A stretch of 64,000 nt of DNA from Hemicordylus capensis (Eukaryota; Chordata; Lepidosauria; Squamata; Cordylidae), in assembly GCF_027244095.1 (NCBI RefSeq), contig NC_069671.1, positions 2,604,001 to 2,668,000 of the forward strand, given 5' to 3'. Shown piece by piece: positions 1 through 32,334 of the stretch. The notes beneath the pieces are model-generated. The model was not told the origin of the DNA, did not search any database, and was given only the letters and a program-made list of their open reading frames with translations. Made by a program: the position numbers and the translations under genes. The stretch's first letter is position 1; each line of letters begins with the position of its first letter.

Positions 1-120
1 GTGCAGGTAATGGGGAAACTCTGAGAATTTCCTGTGTTCATACAGCGCAATTGTGGCATATATGCAAGCCACCCCCACTTTGTGGTATCCTTCCAGAATA
101 AATAGTCTAAAATGCTTCAC

Positions 121-545
121 ATAAGAAGAGCCTTGTTGGTTCAGGCCCAGGACCTCCCTAGTCCAGCATCCTGTTTCCCACAGTGGCCCACCAGATGCCT
201 CTGGGAAGCCCACAGGCAAGAGGTGAGGACATGCCCCCCCTCCTGCTGTTGCTCCTCTGCAACTGAGATTTAGAGGCATCTTGCCTCTCCCCCCCCCATG
301 CCTAATTTCACACACCTCTATCATGTCTCCCTGTAGTCACCTTTTCCCCCAAACTAGAAAGCCCCAGATGCTGTAGCCTTGCCTCATCAGGAAGGTGCTC
401 CAGGCCCCTGATCATTCTGCACCTTTCCCAGTTCTACAATGTCCTCCTTTCGATGTGGTGACCAAAAGTGTACGGAATACTCCAGGTGCGGCCGCACCAT
501 CGTTTTGTGTAAGGTCATTAGGATATTAGCCGTTTTATTTCCAAC
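121..545 (-). repeat. CR1-like LINE fragment, 3' end of ORF2 and UTR
   Basis: The minus strand encodes KTMVRPHLEYSVHFWSPH, a typical C-terminal block of CR1-clade reverse transcriptase ORFs (consensus of type VRPHLEYCVQFWSPH). Toward the 3' end it carries the family's conserved GGCCTGATCCAGCAGGGC-like tail in altered form. It is truncated and internally deleted, and ends just upstream of the first CCDC157 exon. Confidence 0.8.
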
Positions 546-587
546 CCCCTTCCTAATGATCTGCTTTCCTTTCTGTTTCACGTCTAG

Positions 588-8567
<7,980 letters not shown>

Positions 8568-8859
8568 AAGCCCAGCGCAGGACCAGGAGGCTGCCGAGGG
8601 CCTCCCGGGGGCTCTGCCGCGTGGCCGTGGGGTGCGTGTGGCGGTGGGGAGGCCAACCAGAAGGGCTGGGCCCCACAGGAGCAGCCAGCGCCCGGTCGCC
8701 CCACTCCCAAGAATCACTGGCTAACGGGATGTCCCCCACTCCGAGTCACATGGTCTCTTCTGAGGGTGCGAAGGGAGGGCAGGGACTTACTGGCGACTTT
8801 TGGTATCTTCCATCCCACCCTGGACTGGGGTAGGGGGGCAGGGTACCGAGTTCGGATTC

Positions 8860-8865
8860 AATAAA
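8860..8865 (+). promoter_or_regulatory. CCDC157: CCDC157 polyadenylation signal
   Basis: A canonical AATAAA sits about 300 bases after the preferred stop codon and downstream of the terminal exon. It is the first clear signal after the last exon. Confidence 0.75.
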
Positions 8866-8885
8866 ATCAGATTTTTTAAAATAAA

Positions 8886-9404
8886 AAAACCCTGAAACCT
8901 CTCTGGAGTCTGTAAATCATTAGAGCCCACCCCGATTTGTTCTCCCCTTCATCTTGGGTCAGTCCATGCCACCAGGGCAGGGGTCCTGCCGCGGTGGGGG
9001 TGGGGAGGGAGTCTCTAGACAAAAAAGTGCCGGGCCACCTTGAGGCCGTGTGGGGTATTGCCCCGGGTGCAGGCTGGTCCCCCACCCGGCATGGCTAGGA
9101 AGGGTGCCATGGTGCATCTCTCGAGAGCCCGGAGGGCCACGGCGGCCTCTCCTCTCCACTCCATGGGGAAGGTCTTTGAGGATTCTGAAGTCGAAGCCCC
9201 TGGCTCTTTGGCGAGGCTCCGTTCGGCACTTGGGACACTTCTTCTGCCTCCTGCCAAATCGGCCGCTTGCTGCCCCTCAGCCCTGACCCATTTCCCTCTC
9301 GGCCACCTTGAGGTGCTCCCCAGCTTCCCCGCGAGGCGGCACAGTGGTCGAGATCCGCGGGCAAGACAGTCACAACACCCACAGCCCCGTCTCTTTGCTT
9401 GGTG
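8886..9404. other. Intergenic gap between convergent genes
   Basis: A stretch of GC-rich unique sequence between the CCDC157 and RNF215 polyA signals. Open frames here lack splice logic or recognisable motifs. I see no gene or repeat in it. Confidence 0.6.
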
Positions 9405-9410
9405 TTTATT
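9405..9410 (-). promoter_or_regulatory. RNF215: RNF215 polyadenylation signal
   Basis: TTTATT on the plus strand reads AATAAA on the minus strand, about 560 bases beyond the RNF215 stop codon. The 3' UTR is therefore about 0.6 kb and the gene converges with CCDC157. Confidence 0.7.
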
Positions 9411-9971
9411 AGTACAGGCGGCTTCCTACGGCCAAGCGCTGACCTCCAGGGCCGTGGGCCCCCCTCCCAAATGGGCTGGCGGGTCGGGGCAGCCCCGAAG
9501 CTGTACTCCGCCCCTGCGCTGACACTCGGCTCCTCCTCTCGAATAAGTTAGTATAAATAAGCAAGCAGTTCAGAGGCCACCCGCCCCTTCCCAGCAAGGG
9601 AAACTTCCCGCCAGGAGCAGCAGGCCTTTCCCTGACACCCCACCCCACCCCACCCCCCAGATGCTGAAAGAAGCCATTTCCGTGAAGATCCAGGTCGGAG
9701 GCCCAAGTCACCAGTTTCACGCTGCCTGGGTTGCCCAGTGGACACGCCAAACGGGTAATGAGTTGGTCCAGTCTGGAGACACACGGCGGGCCCCAGAACG
9801 GACGAAGACGTTATTTGACAGAGACACATTTTTCATCTCGAGGAAGTCCAGAGGGCGGGGAAGGATGCTCTCACGGAGCCCCCAAGCACCGGCCCAAAGA
9901 CGCCAAGTTCTCTGCCCCTGCGATCCTCTTGGAGTGCCGGCAGATCCGTCTTCAAGGAGGAGTTCGTCTTG

Positions 9972-22935
<12,964 letters not shown>

Positions 22936-23186
22936 CCGCGCGATCCAGGCGAGCAAGAGGCAGGCAGGCAAGCCCGCCTCCCGCAGCAGGAGGAGGAGGA
23001 GGAACGGAGAAGCGACGGGCGGGTCGGCCGGCCGGAGGAGGAGGAGGGATCTCGCAGAAGGCCGAGAGCCCCCGGAACTCCCCGCCACTTGACCTCTCCC
23101 CGCTGGGGCTATGTCGCGAGTCGGTCTCTCCCCACCACGGCGCCCCCCACCCACCCCCGCAGCTCTCCTCCCAGGAAACCATTCAC

Positions 23187-23375
23187 CAAGATGTGGATGG
23201 GTCTGACTCAGTATATGGCAACTCCCTCTGTCCCGATATATTTCGAAGAGCTTGTTCGTGGATTTGTTTGTATGAAATAAAGTCATCTTCCTGGCGAGGA
23301 GACCTATAGAGCTCAGCTTTTGCACACACAACTCCTGCCACTGAAATGAGCAGAATGCCCCTACTTTTTACCCAG
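23187..23375 (+). repeat. SINE 3' piece joined to family X piece
   Basis: 23187-23238 is the end of a 5S-tRNA SINE (GGGTCTGACTCAGTATATGG). Family X follows from TTTCGAAGAGCTTGTTCG to about 23375. Confidence 0.55.
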
Positions 23376-23824
23376 AATAATGGCAGGTGGGGCGGGACGT
23401 TTAAATAATTGTTTTTGTTTTTCATTGGAAACAAGTCGATACAATTAGATACATTCTTTATTCGGTCACTGACCGGGAAAGGGGGAAACGTATCAAAACA
23501 CCAGAGCCTGACAACAACAACAACAACAACAATATCCAATAGCTATAACGCAGAAGAGTTAAAGGGCTGTAGAAGACGTCATATAACTACTTGTCTCAGC
23601 AATCTTATCAGAAGAAGCTTGCAGGGCTCGAGATCAGAATCTCGGGATCAGCGTCTCGATCCAATAGCTAATCCATTAAAAAAAAATTCGCTAACAATAT
23701 TTAAAGCCAAGTCGCCTATTCAACTGCCATTTTAGTGCAAAGAACATTTTTACTGTTTCAAATCACAAGATCATCCACATTAGTCACAGAAAGCGTAATG
23801 GAAGGTTTTCTGGCTAGGACCTTT
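23376..23824. other. Intergenic, no gene seen
   Basis: AT-rich sequence with a short (CAA)n run at 23514-23532. The frames here show no domain. It may be an old retroposon, but I cannot name it. Confidence 0.4.
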
Positions 23825-24085
23825 TCATTCATTCATTCATTCCATTTCTATGCCACCCTTCCAAAAATGGCTCAGGACGGTTTACACAGAGAAAGAAGAA
23901 GCAAAAAAGATGGCTCCCTCTCTCCAAAGGGCTCACAATCTAAAAAGAAACATACGATAGACAGCAACAGTCACTGGAGGTACTGTGCTGGGGGTGGGGG
24001 TGGACAGGGCCAGTTACTCTCCCCCTGCTAAATAAAGAGAATCACCACCATGTTAAAAGGTGCCTCTTGCCAAGTTTTCGGTGCT
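23825..24085. repeat. Family C repeat, forward copy
   Basis: A (CATT)n start, then CTATGCCACCCTTCCAAAAA, AAGGGCTCACAATCTAAAAA and TAAATAAAGAGAATCACCAC. Confidence 0.65.
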
Positions 24086-24154
24086 CATATTTGTTCTTGA
24101 TTCCTATAAGTGTTAATGACGGGCCTCATTTAACAATAATAACAGCAGCAACGT

Positions 24155-24600
24155 AAAAACTGGATCAGGCCCAAGGCCCCTCTAGTCCAGCATCTTGTTT
24201 CCTACAGTGGCCCACCAGATTTTTAAATTTATTTTTAACATTTTATATCCCACTCTTCCAAGGAGCCCAGAGCGGTGTACTACATACTTAGGTTTCTCCT
24301 CACAACAACCCTGTGAAGTAGGCTAGGCTGAGAGAGAAGTGACTGGCCCAAAGTCACCCAGCAAGTATCATGGCTGAAGGGGGATTTGAACTCTGGTCTC
24401 CCCGGTCCCAGTCCAGCACTCTAACCACTACACCACGCTCGCTCTCTGAGGCGTCTGGGGAGCCCACAGGCAGGAGACGAAGGCCTGCCCTCTCTCCTGC
24501 TGTTGCTCCCCTGCAACTGGGATTCGGAGGCATCTTGCCTCTGAGGCTGGAGGTGGCCTATAGCCATCAAGACTAGTAGCCATTTATAGACATGCCCTCC
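24155..24600 (-). repeat. CR1-like LINE 3' end split by a MIR-type SINE
   Basis: CR1 parts at 24155-24216 and about 24447-24600 (CACCAGAT then GAGGCGTCTGGGGAGCCC). Between them lies a MIR-type SINE with a reversed tRNA box B (GGGGGATTTGAACTCTGG) and core (CTGGCCCAAAGTCACCCAG). Confidence 0.75.
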
Positions 24601-24699
24601 ATGAATACTAGAATAGTGAACAGTAGCGCTATTCACACCTTATGTTCAGCACTCAGACTGTGTAAACACATGTAGCTTTTCACATCTTAACATTCGATG

Positions 24700-24950
24700 C
24701 ACATAGGAAGCTGCCATATACCGAGTCAGACCCTTGGTCCATCTAGCTGAGTATTGTCTACCCAGACTGGCAGCGGCTTCTCCGAGGTTACAGGCAGGAG
24801 CCTTTCCCAGCGCCACCTGGTGGGCCACTGTGTGAAACAGGATGCTGGACTGAATGGGCCTGATCCAGCAGGGCTGGTCTTATGTGGCATGGGATGATGG
24901 GAGTTGTAGTCCAACAACATCTGGAGGGCCAGGTTTGCCCAGCCCTGCCC
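24700..24950. repeat. Repeat mosaic: SINE, CR1 end, MITE half
   Basis: A 3' piece of 5S-tRNA SINE in reverse (24700-24805) abuts a CR1 3' end in forward orientation (24806-24882, GCCTGATCCAGCAGGGCTGG), then half of a hAT-like MITE (24886-24950). Confidence 0.65.
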
Positions 24951-25247
24951 TAGACGCAAGCCAGATTGATTCCCCGTGATGAAGGTGTTGAGTTGGGACA
25001 AGTGGCGGGATTACACTCTCCCGGAGGAGCTCTTTGGAAACCTGCTTGGATTTGATTGAAGTTATATTTATTTATTTACTTATTTATGTAGTACATTTCT
25101 ATGCCGCCCCATTCAAAAATGTCCCTGGGCAATCTAAACACTCTGAAATCCAAAGTTTCCGTGGATATTCAACCATTGCGACTACACTGACGTTCCAGAG
25201 AGCCCTCCTGATTTTCCACCATGGCGGACGGAGTGTGGGGTGGACGG

Positions 25248-25348
25248 TGGTTATAAAGAGGGTGGCCAGGGGGTGGCCAGGGGGTGGCCATGCTCTCCTC
25301 TCTGGCCATGATGATCACTGGTTTTGTAACATCTCAGACCCACCCAGG

Positions 25349-25389
<41 letters not shown>

Positions 25390-25390
25390 C
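25248..25390. repeat. 13-bp tandem repeat and (TG)n run
   Basis: GGTGGCCAGGG-type units repeated three times near 25259-25290, then a TG run at 25351-25388. Confidence 0.8.
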
Positions 25391-25544
25391 AGTTGCAGGT
25401 CACTGAATGGATTTGCAGGGGATTGGAAGGGATTAATGTCAAGGCTGGGCTTGGGGGTGCTGCAGAAGCTCAAGAGAAAGCAATCTGGCAGGGCTGCAGG
25501 AAGGGAGAGCAAGATTTGGCTCTGGAGACACTACTCTGGATGGT

Positions 25545-25835
25545 AAACATAGGAAGCTGCCATATACTGAGTCAGATCCTTGGTCCATCTAGCTCAGTAT
25601 TGTCAACCTAGACTGGCAGCGGCTTCTCCAAGGTTGCAGGCAGGAGTTTCTCTCATCTCCTATCTGGAGATGCTGCCAGGAAGGGGACTTGGAACCTTCT
25701 GCATGCAAATGCTCTTCCCAGAGTGGCCCCATACCATAAGGGGGATATCTCACATGTTGTCTCCCATCCAAATGCAAACTGGGGTGGACCCTGCTTAGCA
25801 AAGGGGACAATTCATGATTGCTACCCCAACACCAT
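25545..25835 (-). repeat. 5S-tRNA chimeric SINE
   Basis: A reversed, nearly full copy from CATAGGAAGCTGCCATATAC to the 5S-like GACCCTGCTTAGCAAAGG. Confidence 0.82.
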
Positions 25836-26213
25836 CTCCCTCTCCTCTCCCTCCCCCTCCCCCTCTCCTTCTCTCTTTAAAAGCCTGGGCGAACAGATGT
25901 GTCAACTTTTAAAAGTTGTCAGAGATGGGGAGTATATTTATCGAGTATATTTGTACACACCACCCCAAACTCACGTCTCTGGGCGGAGACATGAGATAAT
26001 ATCATTAATACTTCCATTACATATGATCTCATATGAATTATTCCTATCATTTATTATATAGCTTTTGTATCTCATGTTTTCGCTGTATATTGTAGATATT
26101 CAAATTACTTGTGTACTGTTAAGTGTCTTTGTTTCTACTGATCAGTGGCGGTATCAATAAAGATTGATTAACTGGTATATCTCACCCACTTTACCCCTTC
26201 TTTGAAAAAGAAA

Positions 26214-26548
26214 GTTTGTGCCCTCGAGTCGGTGTCGGTTTGTGCCCTCGAGTCGGTGTCGGTTTGTGCCCTCGAGTTGGTGTCGATTCCTGGCGACCAC
26301 AGAGCCATGTGGTTTTCTTGGTAGAATACAGGAGTGGTTTACCATTGCCTTCCTCCCACGCAGTATGAGATGATGGCATTGTCACTGAAGTGAGCATCTG
26401 CCTCCAGCACTTTCCTATATCACTGCTGCCCAATATAGGTGGCTACAAATATATATCTACAAGGCACAGTCTGGGATGCACACCGGTGGGGATTCGAACT
26501 CACAGCCTCTTGCTCCCTAGGCAAGCTGCTTCCCCTCACCACTGCCCA
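26214..26548 (-). repeat. Sauria SINE with triplicated 3' end
   Basis: A reversed Sauria SINE. Its BovB-like 3' end (GTTTGTGCCCTCGAGTCGG and five more bases) is repeated three times in a row, at 26214-26237, 26238-26261 and 26262-26285. Confidence 0.8.
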
Positions 26549-26569
26549 CAAAGCTGCAATTTGGCATCT

Positions 26570-27120
26570 GTCTATCTATCTATCTATCTACCTATTGCCC
26601 AAGCCATTCCAATTGCTAACACACCTGGAAAAAGCAACATTTGTTGTTGTTGTTGTTGTTTTAAAATATATATACAGGCTTTTGTTTTTAAAAATACAGG
26701 CTGGTATCAAAACTAAATCGCTCCTGAGTATTCCTGTTGACATTAAGGAATCCTTCAGAGTAACTCCTGAACAACGGTAAGTCAGTTCGTCTGGCTGTCG
26801 GCCACTTTTCATTATAAACGCAACCACACAAGCAGCGTTATAAGCTCCATGCCAAACACACAGTCTGTTTCAACAGGTGGTTTGTGTACCTGAGATATTG
26901 TGCGAGACACACAGGCTGGTGGTGCATGTGTGAGAGATGAGGGAGAGAGGGAGAAAGCGCCCAGAGAGGAGGAGGGAGAGAAGAGAAGAGGGCCTGATAG
27001 TCTTTGTGACTCTACCTTTAATTTATCACCTAGAATTAATCCCCCCCCCCACCTCCACCGCTCACATCTTCTCAAAACAATGGCCGCAACTTTGACACAC
27101 CACTCAATGCACAGCACTTA
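26570..27120. other. Intergenic, microsatellites and unknown sequence
   Basis: (TATC)n at 26571-26592 and (TTG)n at 26640-26660. The rest to 27120 holds no recognised gene. Confidence 0.5.
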
Positions 27121-27424
27121 GGAACCTAGGAAGCTGCCATATACTGAGTCAGACCATTGGTCTATCTAGCTGAGTATTGTCTTCACAGACTGGCAGCGGC
27201 TTCTCCGAGGTTGCAGGCAGGGATCTCTCTCAGCCCTATCTTGGAGATGCTGCCAGGGAGAGAACTTGGAACCTAGATGCTCTTCCCAGAGTGGCTCCAT
27301 CCCCTGCAGAGGGGAATCTCTTGCAGTGCTCACACATCAAGTCTCCCATTCAAATGCAACCAGGGCAGACCCTGCTTAGCTGATGGGACAAGTCATGCTT
27401 GCGACCACAAGACCAGCCCTCCTC
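27121..27424 (-). repeat. 5S-tRNA chimeric SINE, full length
   Basis: Reversed copy from ACCTAGGAAGCTGCCATATA to GACCACAAGACCAGCCC; 5S-like block CAGACCCTGCTTAGCTGATG. Confidence 0.83.
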
Positions 27425-27764
27425 ACTTTCTGTCTCCCGGGAATAATTGGGCATCCTGTGCTTTGCCCAGCCCTGGGTTCAGCCTTGCTAGCTTCGGTCA
27501 AAATCCCTTCTAGCACAGATGCATACCTGAGTTGTGTACTCCGGGTGGGAAAGGTGGCAACCCACCCCCACCCCCAACACACCAGATCAAACACCTGCCT
27601 TATCACAACCTTATATGCACAGGCCTTCTCCCCACATATGGCACACACTACTGCAAACACAACCTCGGGTGGGCAACTGAAGTACTTCTTAGGTCTCCCA
27701 TAAGTGAGGGATACTTGCTATTTACAAGGCTGAGAAAGACGTGTTTCCTGCCTAACTTGGCAAA

Positions 27765-27941
27765 GAGGCACCTTTTACTGTGGTGATTCTCTTTATTGAG
27801 CAGGGGGAGAGTAACTGGCCCTCTCCACACCCAGCACAGCATCCCTCCCGTGACTGTTGCTGGTTTCTTTTCTTATGTTTCTTTTTAGATTGTGAGCCCT
27901 TTGGGGACAGGGAGCCATCTTATTTATTTATTATTTCTCAA

Positions 27942-27974
<33 letters not shown>

Positions 27975-27975
27975 T
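27765..27975. repeat. Family C repeat, reversed, with (ATT)n
   Basis: TTTTTAGATTGTGAGCCCTT is the reverse of the family's GGGCTCACAATCT block. It ends in an ATT run (27945-27973). Confidence 0.65.
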
Positions 27976-28480
27976 CACAGCAACATCAACACAGCGTATG
28001 AAGAAACACCATCCGCGAACGGTCAGTTAATGGGTGCATCCCATGATCCAGCCATAGAATCCAGTTTCTCACACATTTGTCGGCATCTAAATTTTGACTT
28101 GTGCAGGGACGATCGGGCAGGCGGAAAGGGGAGCAGTTCAGCAGGATTGGGAGGAAGCCCTTTATTAAGGCATCAGCAGGGCCGAGAGAGCAAGGGGACC
28201 CCTGGCTCCCCCCCCCCATCCTAGATCCACAGGAGTTTCGACAGAAGTTCATCATGAGTGGGGATAGTGCTGCTGCAGAAGTTCAATAAGCCAGAAGTGT
28301 GGTTAACCGGAGACACAGCATTGCCCTGCAACATGGACTGTAAGTTAAAACAGAATAATGTGTTGCTTTCTGCACGCATGCAGAGTAAGCACCTTTACCA
28401 CATTATGGTGGAAGTGGAATGACCGGGGACAGACCCCCCCTAATGTCCACCTTGATGCAGACAAAAAGTACGGATATGAT
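27976..28480. other. Intergenic, no gene seen
   Basis: About 500 bases of apparently unique sequence. Frames here show no domain or splice logic. Confidence 0.4.
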
Positions 28481-29410
28481 GGATATTTATATACTGCTGT
28501 TCAACCAACGTTCCCAAAGCTGTTTCCATAAATAAATTAAAATAATAAATTAAAATAATTAAAATAATAAATTAAATAAATAAATAAATTTAATTTTAAA
28601 TTAATTTTTATTTATATAAATTAATTAATTTTAATTTATATAAATAAATTAAAATAATAATAATCACCACCAGCCAATTACAAAAAGCAACTTTACTGGG
28701 AACAGCCTATATTCTGCAACGATATCTATAATAACAACAAGAACAACATTGACCATAAAATTCAGCCATCCCAGGTCCTTGGGAAGGACTCGATGTCTGG
28801 ATAAAACAAACCAGTCAATAACACCTGTCTGACTGTGTAAATAAATAAATAAATAAATAATTCGATTTCTATACCGCCCTTCCAAAAATGGCTCAGGGCG
28901 GTTTACATAGCAAAATAACAAACAAATAAGATGTCCCCAAAGGGCTCACAATCTAAAAAAGAAACATAAGCTAGGCCCCAGCCACAGCCACTGGAGGGAT
29001 GCTGTGCTGGGGATGGAGAGGGTCAGTCACTCTCCCCCTGCTCAATACAAGAGAATCGCCACTTTTAAAAGGTGCCTCTTTGCTCAGCAGGGGACAAACT
29101 CCCACCACTGCTAGACATCATTTGCTAGACATCATTTGCGACTAGAGCTATACATGCGACTGCTTGCTCCTTACTGTCACTACTAGGAATATTTATCTCT
29201 CGCTTTCAACCCAAGTTCTCAAAGTAGTTAATACAGAAAAATATATAAATAACAAAGCGGGTTCTCTCTCTGCAAAGGGATCACAGTCTAAACATAAACG
29301 GGCATTCGCCTTGCGAAACCAGAAACCGCCACTAGAGGGAGGGCCAGTTGCTCTCTGGCTAAGTATGAGAGAGTCGCTACTCTAAAAGGTGCCGCGTTGC
29401 TCAGTTAGCA
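28480..29410. repeat. Family C cluster with AT-rich tails
   Basis: A 5' stub (28480-28530, ATTTATATACTGCTGTTCAA), long AATAAATTAA-type simple sequence (28530-28660), then forward copies at 28855-29098 and 29185-29405. Confidence 0.6.
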
Positions 29411-29624
29411 GGGACACTCTGGCTGTGCTCCAGGGTGGAAGAAATTCTCCCCAGGCCTGCCTGGAGATGCTGCCAGGGCTTGAACCACAGCAGATGCTCT
29501 AGCACTGAGCTACAGTCCCATTCCCTAAGGGGAATATCTGACAGCAGACAGCACTCACATGGAGTCACCCATCCAAATGCAAACCAGAGTGAATCCTGCT
29601 TAGCAAAAAGGGCAATTGGTGTTA
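29406..29624 (-). repeat. 5S-tRNA SINE keeping both promoters
   Basis: Reversed copy in which box B (GGGCTTGAACCAC), box A (TAGCACTGAGCTACAGTCCC) and the 5S-like head (GAATCCTGCTTAGCAAAAAG) all remain in order. It is direct evidence for a 5S-then-tRNA layout. Confidence 0.8.
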
Positions 29625-29747
29625 CTGAGTAAATGGCGGCAGGATGGAGTGCGGGGAGGGGCGTGGGAGAGATTTTGCCCCTGTCCCTGTTATGCTCCCA
29701 CTCCATATCCGCTGTTGTTTGCCCTGGGGGGGGAAGTTCCCATGGGC

Positions 29748-30550
29748 AGAGGTGCACCTAAGTCCTTTTGAAGCCTGAGCCTAAAGCCTTTTGGAGGCCC
29801 CCGCACTGCAAGAAAAGCATCATCCTCACGCACCATGGCACACGCCGTGTTTTTAACTCGTGGGTTCTTGAGGGCACAAACAGCCACGGAAGAACGGGAG
29901 AATATAAAACAGGCATGTTGACGCAAGTATACACAAGCAGAAACATTTCAACACGCAACATCACATATCCCCACACATTTCTTCCCCCACTTCCCCCTCT
30001 GTCTCTGAAGCAGCCAGCACAGGCCACAATCCCTCCTGGCTGCCGGGCGCAGTTCAGGCCAGCGGCCACCACACCACCCGGGACAGACTAAAGAGGATTT
30101 GGGGGGGCCCCGGGGGGTGTCGAGGCCCTGGGCTTCGGTAAGAGCACCACTGCCATTGATGGGTGCCATTCAAAGCACAGCATCTCCTGCCATCATCGTC
30201 CAGATAACGGCAGGCGCGGCTTTTGGGCCCAACGAGAAAGAACGGGGTCCACTTGGCGTGGGAGTGGCTCAACGTAAGTTCTGACAAGCTGATCCGCTTT
30301 TGTGATCATTATCGAAATGGGGTGCCATGCATGCACTTTAATATTGCCTTTCAGTCCTCTTGCAGAGGCAGTGGTGCTGCAGCGAACACCCACAGATGTC
30401 CCTCGGTCAGCTCCCAAAGATGGACAGATTAGGATCGTTTCTTGGGAGAGATCCGTCGAAACGCCACGGCTTTGGGCTGCTCTCAGCTACGCCCACAGAG
30501 TCCACGCCCTTTCCACTCGCTGAACCGAGGAGGCCCCAAAAACCTGGAGG
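29748..30550. other. Intergenic, possible DNA-transposon remnants
   Basis: Starts CAGAGGTGCACCTAAGTCCT, which recurs at 38748 as CAGAGGTGCACCTAGGAGCC. The rest is unique-looking and GC-rich. The frames here gave no recognised protein. Confidence 0.4.
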
Positions 30551-30825
30551 CCCGCCACTCTCAGGTTTCCAGAGGGAGGCAGCCCAAGTTAGCAGGCTGA
30601 TCTTCTACCCACTCTGGTAAGGTTATGAGAGTCCCACCCACTGCTCTCAGAACCTTAGAACCTGGGGTCATCTGTTGAGGCTCAGTGCTGGGAAATTCAG
30701 GGCCGACAGAATTTTATTTTATTTACTTATTGTTAAATTAATATACCGCCTTTCATTAAAACAATCCCAAGGCGGTTGACAAAACAATTAAAACAATATA
30801 AGACTATCAACGTTATATAATATTG

Positions 30826-31033
30826 ATTGATTGATTGATTGATTGATTAAGTGCTGTCAGGTTGGTGTCGACTCTGAGCGACCACATAGGTAGATTCTCC
30901 CCAGGATGATCTGTCGTCAACTTGGCCTTGAAGGTCTCTCAGTGGAGCATTCATCGCTGTCCACCTTGCTGCTGGTCACCCTCTTCTTCTCTTTCCTTCA
31001 ACTTCTCCCAGCATTATGGACTTCTCAAGGGAG
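30826..31033 (-). repeat. RTE/BovB LINE 3' end
   Basis: Same order as 17595-17900: a (GATT)n tail, TTAAGTGCTGTCAGG, GGTCTCTCAGTGGAGCATTC, CTTGCTGCTGGTCACCCTC. It is truncated at the 5' side. Confidence 0.8.
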
Positions 31034-31205
31034 CTGTCCTTTTTATCCAGGCTTTTGCCCAATGAGCTGTCCTTTTGCGCTTTTTAAATGTTTAGCTGTA
31101 TTTGTTCTGGTTTTGTGCTTTTATTGAATTGTTTTTATCTTGTTGTTAATCCCCCTGGGGTCTTGGGATGAAGGATGGTATATAAATATACATAGATACA
31201 TAAAT
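31034..31205 (+). repeat. L2-like LINE 3' UTR
   Basis: GCTTTTATTGAATTGTTTTT and CTTGGGATGAAGGATGGTAT, followed by ATA/GATACATAAA. Confidence 0.5.
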
Positions 31206-31261
31206 GCAGTTTAGTCTCCAAGGCTTGCAGATTTGATTGATGCAGGTGTGACATAAGACAC

Positions 31262-31560
31262 CGTCTCTTTGATGGCCTACATTGCCACCTTTTTTTTCTG
31301 GACTCGCTCCTAAGCCTTTGACAAGCCCGACACAGAAGCCTGTCCCCCTACTCTGGGACTCTCTCCCCCGCCCCCCCAGATTCTGTCTGCCTCCTCCTCT
31401 TCAGCCTTTACATCCTTTCTGAAAACATTTCTTTTCCGCCAGGCGTATCCCACGCCCCATACAAGTAAATCCCCTGGGCGGTTCACAGTACAAAAACCAT
31501 TAAAACATTAACATAATGAAACCCATTTAAAATACAATAAACACTCTAAAAGCCGAAGCT
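31262..31560 (+). repeat. L2-like LINE ORF end plus UTR piece
   Basis: The forward strand reads a decayed LWDSLP ... SFLKTFLFRQAYPT, the usual end of L2-clade ORF2. A reversed piece of a 3' UTR (GGGCGGTTCACAGTACAAAA) follows. Confidence 0.6.
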
Positions 31561-31624
31561 ACAAAACTATTTGTTTTAGTAAATTTGTATTTGTATATTG
31601 TATTGATAGGATATGGCTACCATC

Positions 31625-31645
31625 ACACACACACACACACACACC
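31625..31645. repeat. (CA)n microsatellite
   Basis: A run of ten CA units. Confidence 0.85.
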
Positions 31646-32044
31646 AGTCTTCTCTTCTCCAGGCTCTTGTGACCTGGTACAGATTACTTGCTGTGCATTT
31701 AGAAGCAACGTGAAGCATATGCCGAGAGGAGGCCAAACCCAATCCAAGGCCACTCCTGAGAGCTGTACCAAAACTCCGGGAAGCTGCCCCATCCTGTAAT
31801 AATCCCCACCCATTCCAACCCAACCAGACAGGCTCTGCTTTGATCCTTTGATCGCCCCATCTGGTGGCATTCTCCGTCCATCCATCCTCGCCTTTTCGGT
31901 TGCGAGAAGGGGAAAGACGCCCTTTTCGAAACAATGCTGTTTTAATTACATTCGAGCTGAATTAAGTTTAATTAAACCTAAGCCTTGAATTAAACCTCGA
32001 AAGACAGTGCGGAGTGAAACGCCTTAACCTGATCAACATTGACC

Positions 32045-32330
32045 AAGGTACATGGCAGGCGTCCCTCTTGCTGGTCACCTTTTAAAAATGTACTCTCCCG
32101 CTGGGCATCTTTAAAGATGCATCTATTCACCCAGTCTTTTAATTAATATTGTTTTAATGGTTTTAATGCTGTTTTAAAAATATTGTTTTAAAATTTTTAA
32201 ATTGTAATGTTTTAAACTTTTTATTTTTGTTTTAACTAATGTTTTACTTTCTGTTTTTATTTTGTTGTAAACCGCCCAGAAATGTAAGTTTTGGGTGGTA
32301 TAAAATGTGTTAAATAAATAAATAAATACA
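32045..32330 (+). repeat. L2-like LINE 3' UTR
   Basis: T-rich sequence ending TTGTAAACCGCCCAGAAATG, then TTTTGGGTGGTATAAAA and an (AATA)n tail. Confidence 0.65.
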
Positions 32331-32334
32331 GATA

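Noticed and set aside
8967-9400. Possible extra exon between CCDC157 and RNF215
   Set aside because: Open frames exist on both strands, but none has an acceptor/donor pair that keeps phase with either gene, and I recognise no motif.
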